From Roseithermus sacchariphilus (GTDB lineage: Bacteria > Bacteroidota > Rhodothermia > Rhodothermales > MEBIC09517): a DNA stretch of 64,000 bases. Of the stretch, positions 18,740 through 26,792 are shown in pieces. The notes beneath the pieces were generated by a model. It did no database searches, was not told where the DNA came from, and saw nothing but the letters and a program-made list of their open reading frames with translations. A program made the position numbers and the translations under genes. Positions within the stretch are counted from its first letter, which is position 1. Each line of letters begins with the position of its first letter. The DNA lies in NCBI GenBank assembly GCA_003285105.1, contig CP030158.1:248001-312000 (forward strand). Direction: 5' to 3'.

Positions 18740-19681
18740 TCAGCGCGGCCACGCCCGGGCCCACCGCAGGGCCAGGCCATGCCGCACACCCCACGGGCTG
18801 ACGCGGCAGATCGGCACGCCGGCCACCCGCATCACGGTTTCCAGGATCAGCACCCCCGCCGGGAAGACGTCCGCGCGGCCCTGCATGAGCGCCGGGTCGA
18901 GGGCGAGCACTTCCGCGCAGGTCATCCGCAGCAGGCGCTCCCGCCAGGTGCGCACGGCGGCATACGGCAGCAGGGCCTGCTCGGCGGACAGATCGCCCCG
19001 GACCGAGACGCCGGCATGCAACCGCGCCAGCACCAGCACCGTCCCGGCCGCCCCGATGAACGGCACGTCCGCCGTCAGAGGCGGGGCCGCCGCCGCCAGG
19101 GCTTCCTCCACCGTCCGCTCAGCCGCCACGACGGACTCGGGTGGCGGGGGCTGGACGTCAAGGTGCCGCTCGGCCAGCCGCACCGCTCCGACGGCCAGGC
19201 TACACCGGTAGGCCAGGGCCTCCGCCACCGTCGCCCCCGCCGGCCCGAGGACCAGTTCCGTGGACCCGCCGCCGATGTCGATGACGGCACAGGGGCCGTG
19301 CAGGTCGGGCAGCGCCGCCGTGGCCCCGGCGAAGCTCAGCGCGGCTTCCTCCTCGCCGGTGAGCACCTCGTAATCCAGCCCGGTTTCGCGCCGCACGAAG
19401 TCGATCAACTCGGCCCGGTTGCGGACATCCCGGGAGGCGCTCGTCGCACCTACCAGCACCCGCTCCGCCCCCCACCGCCCGGCGGTGGCCCGGTAGTCGA
19501 GCAGGGCCTCCCGCAGGCGTGCCATCGCCGGGACAGACACCCGGCCCGTGGCATCCACCCCTTCCCCGAGCCGCACGAACCGGCGCTCCTCGTGCAGGGG
19601 CGTCACCCGCCCCCCCGGCGCCACCTCCGCGATCAGCAACAGCGCCGTGTTGGTCCCGACGTCTATCGTCGCGATGCGCAC
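18740..19681 (-). CDS. Ppx/GppA-family phosphatase
   Basis: This 313-residue protein has the actin-like ATPase fold: IATIDVGTNTALLLIAEV at the N-terminus (phosphate 1 motif), VGATSASRDVRN, and the phosphate 2 motif VIDIGGGSTELVLG near residue 125. The family hydrolyses inorganic polyphosphate or pppGpp. The length of about 310 fits the short two-subdomain form without the HD domain. The GTG start at 19681 lies one base after the prmA stop codon, so translation is probably coupled to prmA. The choice between exopolyphosphatase and GppA activity cannot be made from sequence. Confidence 0.9.
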   Translation of the reverse strand: MRIATIDVGTNTALLLIAEVAPGGRVTPLHEERRFVRLGEGVDATGRVSVPAMARLREALLDYRATAGRWGAERVLVGATSASRDVRNRAELIDFVRRETGLDYEVLTGEEEAALSFAGATAALPDLHGPCAVIDIGGGSTELVLGPAGATVAEALAYRCSLAVGAVRLAERHLDVQPPPPESVVAAERTVEEALAAAAPPLTADVPFIGAAGTVLVLARLHAGVSVRGDLSAEQALLPYAAVRTWRERLLRMTCAEVLALDPALMQGRADVFPAGVLILETVMRVAGVPICRVSPWGVRHGLALRWARAWPR

Positions 19682-19682
19682 G

Positions 19683-20531
19683 TCAGCCCTCCTCGCCGGG
19701 CCGGGCGAGCACGACGGACCACCACTCGTTCTCCGACGCCTCGCGGACGGCCGCCAGGGCGTGCCGGCGGGCCGCCGCAAGTAGGTCGTCCCGATCTTCC
19801 AGCAACACACCGGCCAGCACGATGTGGCCGCCGGGAGCCAGCCGCGCGACGAACGCCGGCAACAGGTCGAGCAACACCGATCGGTTGATGTTCGCCAGGA
19901 TCAGGTCGAACGCCTCTTCGGGAACGACCTCGATGGATCCGGCCCGAAAGTCCACCTGCTCGGCCACGCCGTTCTGCTCGATGTTCTCCACGGCATTTTG
20001 CTGCGCCCACTCGTCGATGTCGAACGCGACGGCCGAGGCCGCCCCGAGCTTGACGGCGGCGATGGCGAGGATAGCCGTTCCCGCGCCGGCGTCGAGGACG
20101 CGGTCGCCCGGCATGACGAGCACCTCCAGGAAGCGGAGCACGAGCCGGGTGCTCTCGTGGAAGCCCGTCCCGAAGCTCATCTTTGGGTCGATGGTCAGGA
20201 CGATATGGTGCCGGTACTCGGGCGGCACGTCGGCCCAGGTGGGAGCGATGAGGAACGGCCCGACGGCGATCGGCTGGATGCTGGCTTCCCAGAGCTTGTT
20301 CCAGTTTTGCGGCTCCAGCAGGCGTTCCTCGATGGGATCCGTCACGCCGCGCTCGGCCAGCCACTGCTCGATGTAGGCGCGTTTGCTGTCCGTCCACCGG
20401 GCCGCCGGCGCATACGCTTTGAGGAGGGCGGTGTCCTGCTCGAAGGCATCGAAGTCCAGGTCGGCCAGCTCGGCGATGAGCAGGTCTTGCAGCAGGCCGT
20501 CCACGTAGAGGGTCAGTTCAACGGTATGCAT
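19683..20531 (-). CDS. prmA: Ribosomal protein L11 methyltransferase
   Basis: This 282-residue SAM-dependent enzyme trimethylates ribosomal protein L11. It has an N-terminal L11-recognition domain, then FGTGFHESTRLVLRFLE (near 120), the SAM motif VLDAGAGTAILAIAAVKLGA and the catalytic-loop motif LILANINRSVLLDLLP, all typical of PrmA. A ribosome binding site (aggag, 8 bases before ATG) supports the start. It is followed, with a one-base gap, by the Ppx/GppA gene. Confidence 0.92.
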   Translation of the reverse strand: MHTVELTLYVDGLLQDLLIAELADLDFDAFEQDTALLKAYAPAARWTDSKRAYIEQWLAERGVTDPIEERLLEPQNWNKLWEASIQPIAVGPFLIAPTWADVPPEYRHHIVLTIDPKMSFGTGFHESTRLVLRFLEVLVMPGDRVLDAGAGTAILAIAAVKLGAASAVAFDIDEWAQQNAVENIEQNGVAEQVDFRAGSIEVVPEEAFDLILANINRSVLLDLLPAFVARLAPGGHIVLAGVLLEDRDDLLAAARRHALAAVREASENEWWSVVLARPGEEG

Positions 20532-20622
20532 CGAGGCGATCTCCTGGAGGGGCGGAAAGGGGCGGGAAGATCGCGTGCCGGCGTGCTCCGCGCAACCGGG
20601 GTCGGCCCCACGGCGCGGCGGC

Positions 20623-22461
20623 TCAGGGCGTCACCCGCTCGATGGTCAGGCCCCAGCGCTCCGGGTAGGCGGGCGCCTCGCCGCCGAAGTCGCCGTAGGC
20701 GTGCGACCAGTCGGTGCGGAAATGGACGACGTACGTGCCGGGCTCCAGCCGGATCGTCCCTTCGAAGAAGCGGTTGCGGTCATCGCCACCGGCGGGGCGG
20801 GTGTTTTCCCAGGTCATTTCCCAGACGATGTCACCGGTGTCGGCTCGCTCGATCCAGCCGTAGTCGTACCGGCCGCTCAGCGAGAGTTCTCCGAGCGCAT
20901 AGAGGCGATAGGTCGTCGGCTCGGACACCACGAGGCGTTCATCGCGGCGCACCTCGTTGCCCAGGGGGGCCATCTGCAGCACGAGGCGCTCCGGGTCGGG
21001 CGGGGTGGGGGCGGGCGGCGGTGGTGCCGCCGTCGGCATGCCGGCCATCGGTCCGGCCTCGCCGGGCGCTTCGTCCGGTTGCTGCTGGATGACCCCGGGC
21101 TCGACGGACGCCGGCAGCGGGAAAAGGGTGACGCCCCAGCGTTCGGGGTGCGTCGGCGCGCCGTTGCTCCAGTTGCCGAAGGCGTGGGACCCGTCGGTTT
21201 CGTAGTGGACCGTGTACGTGCCGGGTTGCAGGGGCAAGAAAGCGATCTCGACGCGGTTGTTCTCATGCCCGCCGGCCGGGCGCGAGGCGGCCCGGCTCAT
21301 GCGCCAGACGACGTCCGACCCCGGAGCGCGGGTGATCCAGGCATGGTCGTAGCGATCGTCTCCACGGCCGATTTCACCGACGGCATAGACCACGACGGTC
21401 AGCGGCTCGGTGAGGGTGAAGGTGGCGCTGCGCGCCGTGTTGTTGGGCACCGAGGTGATCCGCAGCAGCGGCGTGCGCATCGTCCAGGGATCGAAGGGCG
21501 TCACGGCCCGGGCCTGACGGGGCTGTGCCACCGACAGCGTCATGCCCCACGCGGCCGGGTCCAGCGGCGGGTTGGCGCGCCAGCTACCGTAATGGTGCCC
21601 GGCATCGGTGCGAAACACGGCCCGGTAGATGCCCGGCGCCAGCCGCAGCGGGACACGCGCCAGGCGATTGGCTTCCGCGCCGCCCGCCGGCTCCGTCGTG
21701 TCCATCGTCATGGTCCAGATCCGCCGGCCGGCGACGGCATCCTCCACCCATCCGTAGTCCATCTCGGGCAGCTCGCCACAGGCATAGAGGTCGAGCACCA
21801 CCGGCTCGTCTACCTCGAACAGGTGACTCGCCTCGCTCCGCCCCTCCGCCATCGGGGCCGACGTCCAGACCAGGGCCGGCGGCTGTGGCGCGAGTGCCCC
21901 GGCGAGCGACCCGGCGAGCGACCCGGCTTCGGCCTCCTCGACCGCGATCACGCCGGCGGCGTCATCCAGCGGCTGCACGGCCACGGCCCAGCGATCGGCA
22001 TCGTCCCGCCAGTTCGCCCCGACCAGCCGCTGCACCACGGACGACCCCGACCGCCCGAACGACGCCCCGTACGAGGCAAAGTACAGGTCGTAGGTCCCCG
22101 GATCGAGCCCGAGCGTGTCGATGGACCGGGCCAGGGTGCCCCGCTCCGATGCGGCCGTGCCCGGCTCCATCCGCCAGACCACCGCCCGGTCCTCCCGGCG
22201 CAGGAGCCAGCCGTAGGCGGCCAGGGGGGGGCGATCCCGCCCGGCCTCTACCGGCCCATGAAACGAACCGATCCCTTCGAGACGCACCACCACCGGGCGC
22301 TCCACGGCAAAGCCGGCACGGGCCAGCGCATCCGGCTCCAGGTCGGCCAGGACGACGAGCCCGTCGGGCGCCGGAGGACCCGACAGGGTCCGCACGACGA
22401 GCAGGACGACGAGCAGGCCCAGCAGCACCAGCTGCAGACGGATGACATGGCGTTTGTTCAT
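20623..22461 (-). CDS. Membrane-anchored protein of four tandem repeat modules, unknown function
   Basis: This 612-residue protein has one N-terminal hydrophobic segment (residues 8-25) that should anchor it facing the periplasm. The rest is four diverged copies of a module of about 80-85 residues, near 80-165, 232-310, 365-445 and 528-610. Each copy has the pattern YxYGWI(E/T)...VWxM...RPAGG..NR....(R/L)LxPGTYxVxFxTDxSHxYGxW...P..WG(V/M)TL. The first is the most diverged. A Pro/Ala-rich linker of about 30 residues precedes module 4. The modules look beta-rich. I recognise no named domain. Its own -7 promoter element is suggested upstream at 22512-22519. Confidence 0.75.
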   Translation of the reverse strand: MNKRHVIRLQLVLLGLLVVLLVVRTLSGPPAPDGLVVLADLEPDALARAGFAVERPVVVRLEGIGSFHGPVEAGRDRPPLAAYGWLLRREDRAVVWRMEPGTAASERGTLARSIDTLGLDPGTYDLYFASYGASFGRSGSSVVQRLVGANWRDDADRWAVAVQPLDDAAGVIAVEEAEAGSLAGSLAGALAPQPPALVWTSAPMAEGRSEASHLFEVDEPVVLDLYACGELPEMDYGWVEDAVAGRRIWTMTMDTTEPAGGAEANRLARVPLRLAPGIYRAVFRTDAGHHYGSWRANPPLDPAAWGMTLSVAQPRQARAVTPFDPWTMRTPLLRITSVPNNTARSATFTLTEPLTVVVYAVGEIGRGDDRYDHAWITRAPGSDVVWRMSRAASRPAGGHENNRVEIAFLPLQPGTYTVHYETDGSHAFGNWSNGAPTHPERWGVTLFPLPASVEPGVIQQQPDEAPGEAGPMAGMPTAAPPPPAPTPPDPERLVLQMAPLGNEVRRDERLVVSEPTTYRLYALGELSLSGRYDYGWIERADTGDIVWEMTWENTRPAGGDDRNRFFEGTIRLEPGTYVVHFRTDWSHAYGDFGGEAPAYPERWGLTIERVTP

Positions 22462-22511
22462 GGGGGAACCGGCTTCGATGGAGCGTGCGGGCGTCTACGC
22501 GTACCCTCGCA

Positions 22512-22519
22512 CAAAGTTA
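22512..22519 (-). promoter_or_regulatory. Candidate -7 element TAACTTTG
   Basis: On the minus strand the octamer TAACTTTG matches the Bacteroidetes primary-sigma -7 consensus TAnnTTTG and lies about 50 bases upstream of the four-module gene. No good -33 TTTG is seen at the expected distance, so this is tentative. The rest of the 300-base divergent region (22462-22762) shows no further recognisable feature. Confidence 0.35.
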
Positions 22520-22762
22520 CTACGGACCGCCCCGGCCGCCCCGTTCCCTGCACGAGCGCGCTCGGCCGTCCGCCCTGCATCCGCCCTGCCGTCCGAGGTG
22601 AAGGGAAACGCGTGTCGATTCCGGGAGGACAGGCGGCGCACGAATGCGCCTAAAGTCCATAGCCGGTAGGCCGCCGGAGCGCAAGGCGATCATCTCGCAG
22701 CCCCGTTTCTTGGTGCCCAGGCTACGCCCTTCCTCCCGACCACGGCATCCGGACCCACTCTC

Positions 22763-23011
22763 ATGAACAAGCCGAACCTGAACGTCTATCAGCGTGCTGC
22801 TGCCCGGGAAAGCCTCGCTGGAGAAATCGCCCTCGGCCTGGCGGTGCTGAAAACGTCCACGGCGGAGCTGGCCCGCTGGCGCAAGCGGTTTGCGCGCCGC
22901 CTGGCCGGGGAGCCCCTCCCGCCGATCCGGCAGGCCAGGCCCATCGCTCCGACGGTGTTTACCTGGCATGCCCGCACCAGCGGCACCTGGCAACCGCTCT
23001 ACATGAATTGA
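22763..23011 (+). CDS. Small hypothetical protein (82 aa)
   Basis: ATG at 22763 opens an 82-residue frame, basic and Ala/Arg-rich, with a helical middle (LAGEIALGLAVLKTSTAELARW) and a Pro-rich centre. There is no signal peptide or known domain. Its TGA stop (23009-23011) coincides exactly with the left target duplication of the adjacent MITE. The original C-terminus may therefore have been cut by the insertion. Coding status is uncertain. Confidence 0.4.
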   Translation: MNKPNLNVYQRAAARESLAGEIALGLAVLKTSTAELARWRKRFARRLAGEPLPPIRQARPIAPTVFTWHARTSGTWQPLYMN

Positions 23012-23172
23012 GAGGCTGTAAAAAATCCATATTCGGGCTACGCGCGGCGATCTGGCGGTCCATTCGGGCTTCTTTTCCGCGCCCGTAGCGCTGCTACGAG
23101 CGCGAAAAACGCCCCCGCCTGTCCGCGCCATCTCACCACGCTCGCCCGCGAATCTGAACTTTACACAGCCTC
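23012..23172. mobile_element. MITE-like element, 161 bp, with TGA target duplication
   Basis: The ends are inverted copies of gaggctgt and remain alignable for about 50 bases inward. The flanks carry a 3-base direct repeat TGA (23009-23011 and 23173-23175), a TNA-type target typical of IS5-family groups. There is no transposase frame. An internal hairpin (23078-23104, cgcgcccgtagc against gctacgagcgcg) matches at 11 of 12 positions. It is probably a non-autonomous derivative of an IS elsewhere in the genome. Confidence 0.65.
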
Positions 23173-23310
23173 TGAGGCCGTCGTAGCCGCCTCGCCCCCC
23201 ATCGCCGGACGCTGTAACGACTCCGTACCGCACATGCCGAGCGGGAAACGATCCCGACGCCCGGGCGTTCATCGGAGCATTCCCCGTTTCCGTCGTAGCG
23301 GTTTCCCTTC

Positions 23311-23958
23311 ATGTCCCTCAGCCTGCCGGTCCAGACGCGCGGCGAAGAGCTGGCCAACAGCCTGACCCACGGATTCGGGCTGCTCCTGAGCACGGTGGGC
23401 CTCGGCCTGCTCCTGACGCTGGCCATCCTCTACGGCGAGGCGCGCCACGTCGTCAGCTCCGCGATCTACGGGGCGTCCCTCGTCTTCCTCTACGGCGCCT
23501 CCACGCTCTACCACAGCATCCGGACGCCGCGCCTCAAGTTCATCTTTCGGATCCTGGACCACGTCGGCATTCTGACGTTGATCGCGGGCACCTACACGCC
23601 GTTCGCGCTGGTGCTGCTGCGCGACGGGATCGGCTGGGCCGTGCTGAGCACCATCTGGGGCCTGGCGCTGGTGGGGGTGTTCTTCAAGGTCTTCTCCACC
23701 CACCGCTTCCGGGCCATCTCGGTGCTGTTCTACGTGGGCATGGGCTGGGCCGGCGTCTTCGTCATCCATCGCCTGATGGAGGCCCTCCCGCTCGCCGGCA
23801 TCCTGTGGATCGTCGCCGGCGGCCTGTGCTACACCCTCGGGCTGATCTTCTTCGCCTGGGAACGCCTGCCCTACAGCCACGCCGTGTGGCACCTGTTCGT
23901 GCTGGCCGGCAGCATCTGCCACTACCTGGCCGTGGTGCTCTACGTGATCCCCACCTGA
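23311..23958 (+). CDS. Hemolysin III family (PAQR-like) membrane protein
   Basis: This 215-residue protein has seven predicted helices and the conserved family pattern: NSLTHGFG near residue 15, GASTLYHS (near 60), LDHVGILTLIAGTYTP (near 82) and the C-terminal SHAVWHLFVLAGSICHYLAV. The His and Asp residues of these motifs form the presumed zinc site of PAQR-fold hydrolases. Bacterial members such as YqfA affect membrane lipid balance; haemolysis is a historical name. It is a single gene, downstream of the MITE and convergent with the HDOD gene. Confidence 0.9.
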   Translation: MSLSLPVQTRGEELANSLTHGFGLLLSTVGLGLLLTLAILYGEARHVVSSAIYGASLVFLYGASTLYHSIRTPRLKFIFRILDHVGILTLIAGTYTPFALVLLRDGIGWAVLSTIWGLALVGVFFKVFSTHRFRAISVLFYVGMGWAGVFVIHRLMEALPLAGILWIVAGGLCYTLGLIFFAWERLPYSHAVWHLFVLAGSICHYLAVVLYVIPT

Positions 23959-23989
23959 GGCCGAGGCGCCCGATCCCCCGGCACCCTTC

Positions 23990-24889
23990 CTATCCCTCTG
24001 TCGCTGCCACGGCAAACGCGCGCACGACGGCACGCCGCCCGTCCATAAACGCGCTCAGCCCCTCACTCTCCACGTTGCGCAGGCGGGCCAGCGCCGTCAG
24101 CATCGGCCGGGCCGGAGCCGTGGAGGCGGTCTCCTCGAAGAGCGCGCACCCGTAGATGCTGCCGATCCCGACGGCCAGCGTCAACGCCCGCAGATGGGCA
24201 TCGCCCACGCTGCCGGGATGCCGGTGCGCCCGGATGAGCGTGCCCAGCTTGTCCGGCAGCTTCCACCGGGTAACGGCCGTCGCCCCGACCTTCACGTAGT
24301 CCGTCCCGAAATACGCCCGCTCCTGATCCACCGTGGGCGTGGTGATCGTGAGCCGGTCATCGACCGGGGAGCGCTCGCACCAGAGGGGGGCATAGACTTC
24401 CGGGGCTGTGTACAACAGAATCATGCGGCCGATCTGATGCAGCAGCCCCCCGCTGAAGGCGGTCTCCGGGAGCGGCAACGCCAGATGCTCCACCAGATCC
24501 CGGGCATAGACGGCAGCGGCCACGCTGGTTTGCATGATGTGCTCCATGATCTGCTCCTCTTCCCGCCCCTCAAACCCCTGGAACGTCTGACGCAGCCCGA
24601 CGGACAGCACCAGGTTGCTGACGTTCGTGAACCCGAGCAATACGACCGCCCGCTCCACATGCGTGACCTGCCGGCTCAGCCCGAAATAGGCCGAATTGAC
24701 CCGCCGCAGCACATACGCCGCCGTGATCGGATCCCGCTGGACGATGGCAACCAGCCGCTCCGGATGCTGCTCGGATTTGGGAAGCGAGAGGAGCTCGAGC
24801 ACATCGGAGAGGGTCGTGGGCATCGGGGGGTACTTGTACTCCCCGTCCAACGTCCCGGGCGTATCGGGCCGTGCCGCAGGTGACGTCAT
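23990..24889 (-). CDS. HDOD domain protein
   Basis: This 299-residue protein is almost wholly one HDOD domain: LPSLPKSEQHPERLVAIVQRDP-like opening near residue 33, RRVNSAYFGL, the VERAVVLLGF helix and FSGGLLHQIGRMILL. HDOD proteins are catalytically inactive relatives of HD phosphohydrolases that act as scaffolds in signalling. No output or receiver domain is attached. It is divergent from folK across a 364-base region containing two terminator-like hairpins. The partner is unknown. Confidence 0.85.
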   Translation of the reverse strand: MTSPAARPDTPGTLDGEYKYPPMPTTLSDVLELLSLPKSEQHPERLVAIVQRDPITAAYVLRRVNSAYFGLSRQVTHVERAVVLLGFTNVSNLVLSVGLRQTFQGFEGREEEQIMEHIMQTSVAAAVYARDLVEHLALPLPETAFSGGLLHQIGRMILLYTAPEVYAPLWCERSPVDDRLTITTPTVDQERAYFGTDYVKVGATAVTRWKLPDKLGTLIRAHRHPGSVGDAHLRALTLAVGIGSIYGCALFEETASTAPARPMLTALARLRNVESEGLSAFMDGRRAVVRAFAVAATEG

Positions 24890-24961
24890 GGGCCTACCGG
24901 ATGCTCTGTCTACGATCGCGTATCGAGAAACGGTATCGGCCGGAGGACGTCGCGCTTTAGA

Positions 24962-25002
24962 GACGGCGGCACCCCGGAGCCGCCCGCCGTCGATTTTTTT
25001 TC
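24962..25002 (+). terminator. Intrinsic terminator in the HDOD-folK gap (first)
   Basis: Stem gacggcgg (24962-24969) pairs with ccgccgtc (24984-24991), followed by nine T (24994-25002) on the plus strand. No plus-strand gene precedes it, so it must end a leader or a small RNA starting in the 70 or so bases after the HDOD start codon. Confidence 0.6.
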
Positions 25003-25065
25003 ACCGCCCGGCTTTAGTCCGGACCCGACCCGTCGATATTCCCGGCGTCGGTCGATCGTGACCTC

Positions 25066-25120
25066 GGGACGCACTGCCCTGTCGGAGTTTGGCATGAGTG
25101 GGTGGTGCGTCCCATTTTTT
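25066..25120 (+). terminator. Structured hairpin with T-tract upstream of folK (second)
   Basis: Stem gggacgcac (25066-25074) pairs perfectly with gtgcgtccc (25105-25113). The 30-base loop has its own tgcc/ggca pairing, and six T follow at 25115-25120. It lies 134 bases before the folK start and could be an attenuator in the folK leader or the end of a second small RNA. It matches no riboswitch class that I recognise. Confidence 0.5.
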
Positions 25121-25253
25121 ATTCCGCTCTCATGCCGCCTTTTCACGAGGCCTCCCCGGGTTCGGGGTGAACGAAAGCGCGGTTGCGGGGTATGGTACCG
25201 CGAACCCCGGCCCCCGGCGATCCGCGCCGTGCCCACGTCGTCCCCACACCGGC

Positions 25254-25802
25254 ATGCCTCGGCCCCCGCATCCTCCCGCCACCGCGTACATCGGCCTCGG
25301 TGCCAACCTCGGCGACCGGGCCGCTGCGCTGCGTCAGGCCGTCCTTGGCCTGGCCGCCCACCCGGAGGTGACGGTCGCCGGCACCTCGTCGATCTACGAG
25401 ACGGCCCCGCACACGCTCCGGCCGGGAGAACGCCAGCCGGCTTATCTGAACGCCGTCGTGCAAGTGCGCACGACCCTCCCCCCCCGCGACCTGCTGGCCC
25501 TCTGCCACGACCTGGAACAACGGGCCGGGCGCCGACGCCCCGAGGCGCGCCGCTGGGCCCCCCGCCCGCTCGACCTGGACCTGCTGCTCTATGACGAGCG
25601 GACCTGTGCCACCCCCGGGCTGACGCTGCCTCACCCCCGCCTCCACGAACGCCGGTTCGTCCTCGCGCCGCTGGCCGAGCTGGCCCCGGACGTCCGGGTG
25701 CCCCCGCCGCCGGCCGCTTCGGCCGCCGAGCTGCTGGCCCGCTGCCCGGACCCGGACGTACCGGTCCGCCTCACCCCCCTGCTCACCCCGGCCTCCCCGT
25801 AA
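25254..25802 (+). CDS. folK: 2-amino-4-hydroxy-6-hydroxymethyldihydropteridine diphosphokinase
   Basis: This 182-residue enzyme transfers pyrophosphate from ATP to 6-hydroxymethyl-dihydropterin in folate synthesis. The motifs AYIGLGANLGDR (residue 10), SSIYETAP, and the Mg-binding RRWAPRPLDLDLLLYD, with HPRLHERRFVLAPL, are intact. The C-terminus is slightly extended and Pro/Ala-rich. ATG at 25254 is chosen; a longer open frame upstream is not conserved. It ends 7 bases before the deoxynucleoside kinase gene, an arrangement common in Bacteroidetes. Confidence 0.93.
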   Translation: MPRPPHPPATAYIGLGANLGDRAAALRQAVLGLAAHPEVTVAGTSSIYETAPHTLRPGERQPAYLNAVVQVRTTLPPRDLLALCHDLEQRAGRRRPEARRWAPRPLDLDLLLYDERTCATPGLTLPHPRLHERRFVLAPLAELAPDVRVPPPPAASAAELLARCPDPDVPVRLTPLLTPASP

Positions 25803-25809
25803 TCCCGCC

Positions 25810-26520
25810 ATGCCGCCCTCTCCTCCGGATCCTCCGCGGCTCCGCGACGACCTCCGCTACATCGTGATCGAGGGGGTCATCGGCGCGGGCAAGACGACCC
25901 TGGCCCACCTGCTGGCCGAACGCTTCAGGGCCAAGCTGGTGCTGGAGGAGTTCGAAGAAAACCCCTTCCTGCCCCGCTTCTACCAGGACCCGGACCGCTG
26001 GGCCTTTCAGACCCAGCTCGCCTTCCTGGCCAGTCGCTTCCGCCAGCAAAAACGTCTGCTGGAACGCGACCTGTTTCACCAGATCGTCATCAGCGACTAC
26101 AGCTTCGACAAGGACCGGATCTTCGCCCACGTGAACCTCCAGGGGGACGAGTTGCAGCTCTACGAGTCGCTCTACACGCTGATGGAGCCGACCACGCTCA
26201 CGCCCGACCTGATCGTGTATCTGCAATCGACCACCGAGCGGCTGATGCAGCACATTGCCCGGCGGGGGCGCAGCTACGAGCAGGACATGGACCCGGCCTA
26301 CATCGCTGCCCTCAACGAGGCCTACAACTACTATTTCTTCCGCTACCGCAAAAGCCCGCTGCTCATCATCAACACCGCCGAGATCGACTTCGTGGCGAAC
26401 CCGGACGACCTGGAAGAGTTGATTCGCCAGATCACCACCACCACGCATCCCGGCACGACGTACTTCAAGCCGGTGCCGTCTCAGACGGCGCCCCCGCCGC
26501 CGCACGCGGACGACGGCTAG
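25810..26520 (+). CDS. Deoxynucleoside kinase (dGK/dAK family)
   Basis: This 236-residue P-loop kinase salvages deoxynucleosides. Walker A is EGVIGAGKTTLAHLLAERF (from residue 21), the ISDYSFDKDRIFA motif is near residue 97, and the lid is ARRGRSYEQDMD. The family phosphorylates deoxyadenosine, deoxyguanosine or deoxycytidine; the base preference cannot be deduced. It is cotranscribed with folK (gap of 7 bases). The Thr/Pro-rich tail after about residue 210 is not conserved. Confidence 0.92.
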   Translation: MPPSPPDPPRLRDDLRYIVIEGVIGAGKTTLAHLLAERFRAKLVLEEFEENPFLPRFYQDPDRWAFQTQLAFLASRFRQQKRLLERDLFHQIVISDYSFDKDRIFAHVNLQGDELQLYESLYTLMEPTTLTPDLIVYLQSTTERLMQHIARRGRSYEQDMDPAYIAALNEAYNYYFFRYRKSPLLIINTAEIDFVANPDDLEELIRQITTTTHPGTTYFKPVPSQTAPPPPHADDG

Positions 26521-26556
26521 CCACCCACCCGTGCTCGCCCGGCCCGACCCGCCGCC

Positions 26557-26769
26557 ATGCTCCTGAAGACCCTCCTCATCGTGGCCCTGCTGTACATGGC
26601 CTTCCGGGCCGTGCGCAACATGCTGCGTGCCGTGGCGCACGATCCGCAACGCCCCCTGGCATCGGCCCCGCCGGAGTCGGCCCCCATGCCGCCGCCCCCG
26701 CGCCGCCGCCCGGCACGCCCCCGGCGAACCGAACCGGACATCGAGGACGCGCGCTGGGAAGACCTCTGA
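26557..26769 (+). CDS. Small membrane protein (DUF4834-like)
   Basis: This 70-residue protein has one N-terminal helix (MLLKTLLIVALLYMAF), then a Pro/Arg-rich basic segment and an acidic end, DIEDARWEDL. This layout recurs in short Bacteroidetes membrane proteins of unknown function such as DUF4834. It is 36 bases behind the deoxynucleoside kinase and probably in the same transcript. Coding is supported by the conserved-looking acidic tail and the helix, not by a named motif. Confidence 0.6.
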   Translation: MLLKTLLIVALLYMAFRAVRNMLRAVAHDPQRPLASAPPESAPMPPPPRRRPARPRRTEPDIEDARWEDL

Positions 26770-26792
26770 CCCGCGGCCGCGCGCCGGTGCCG

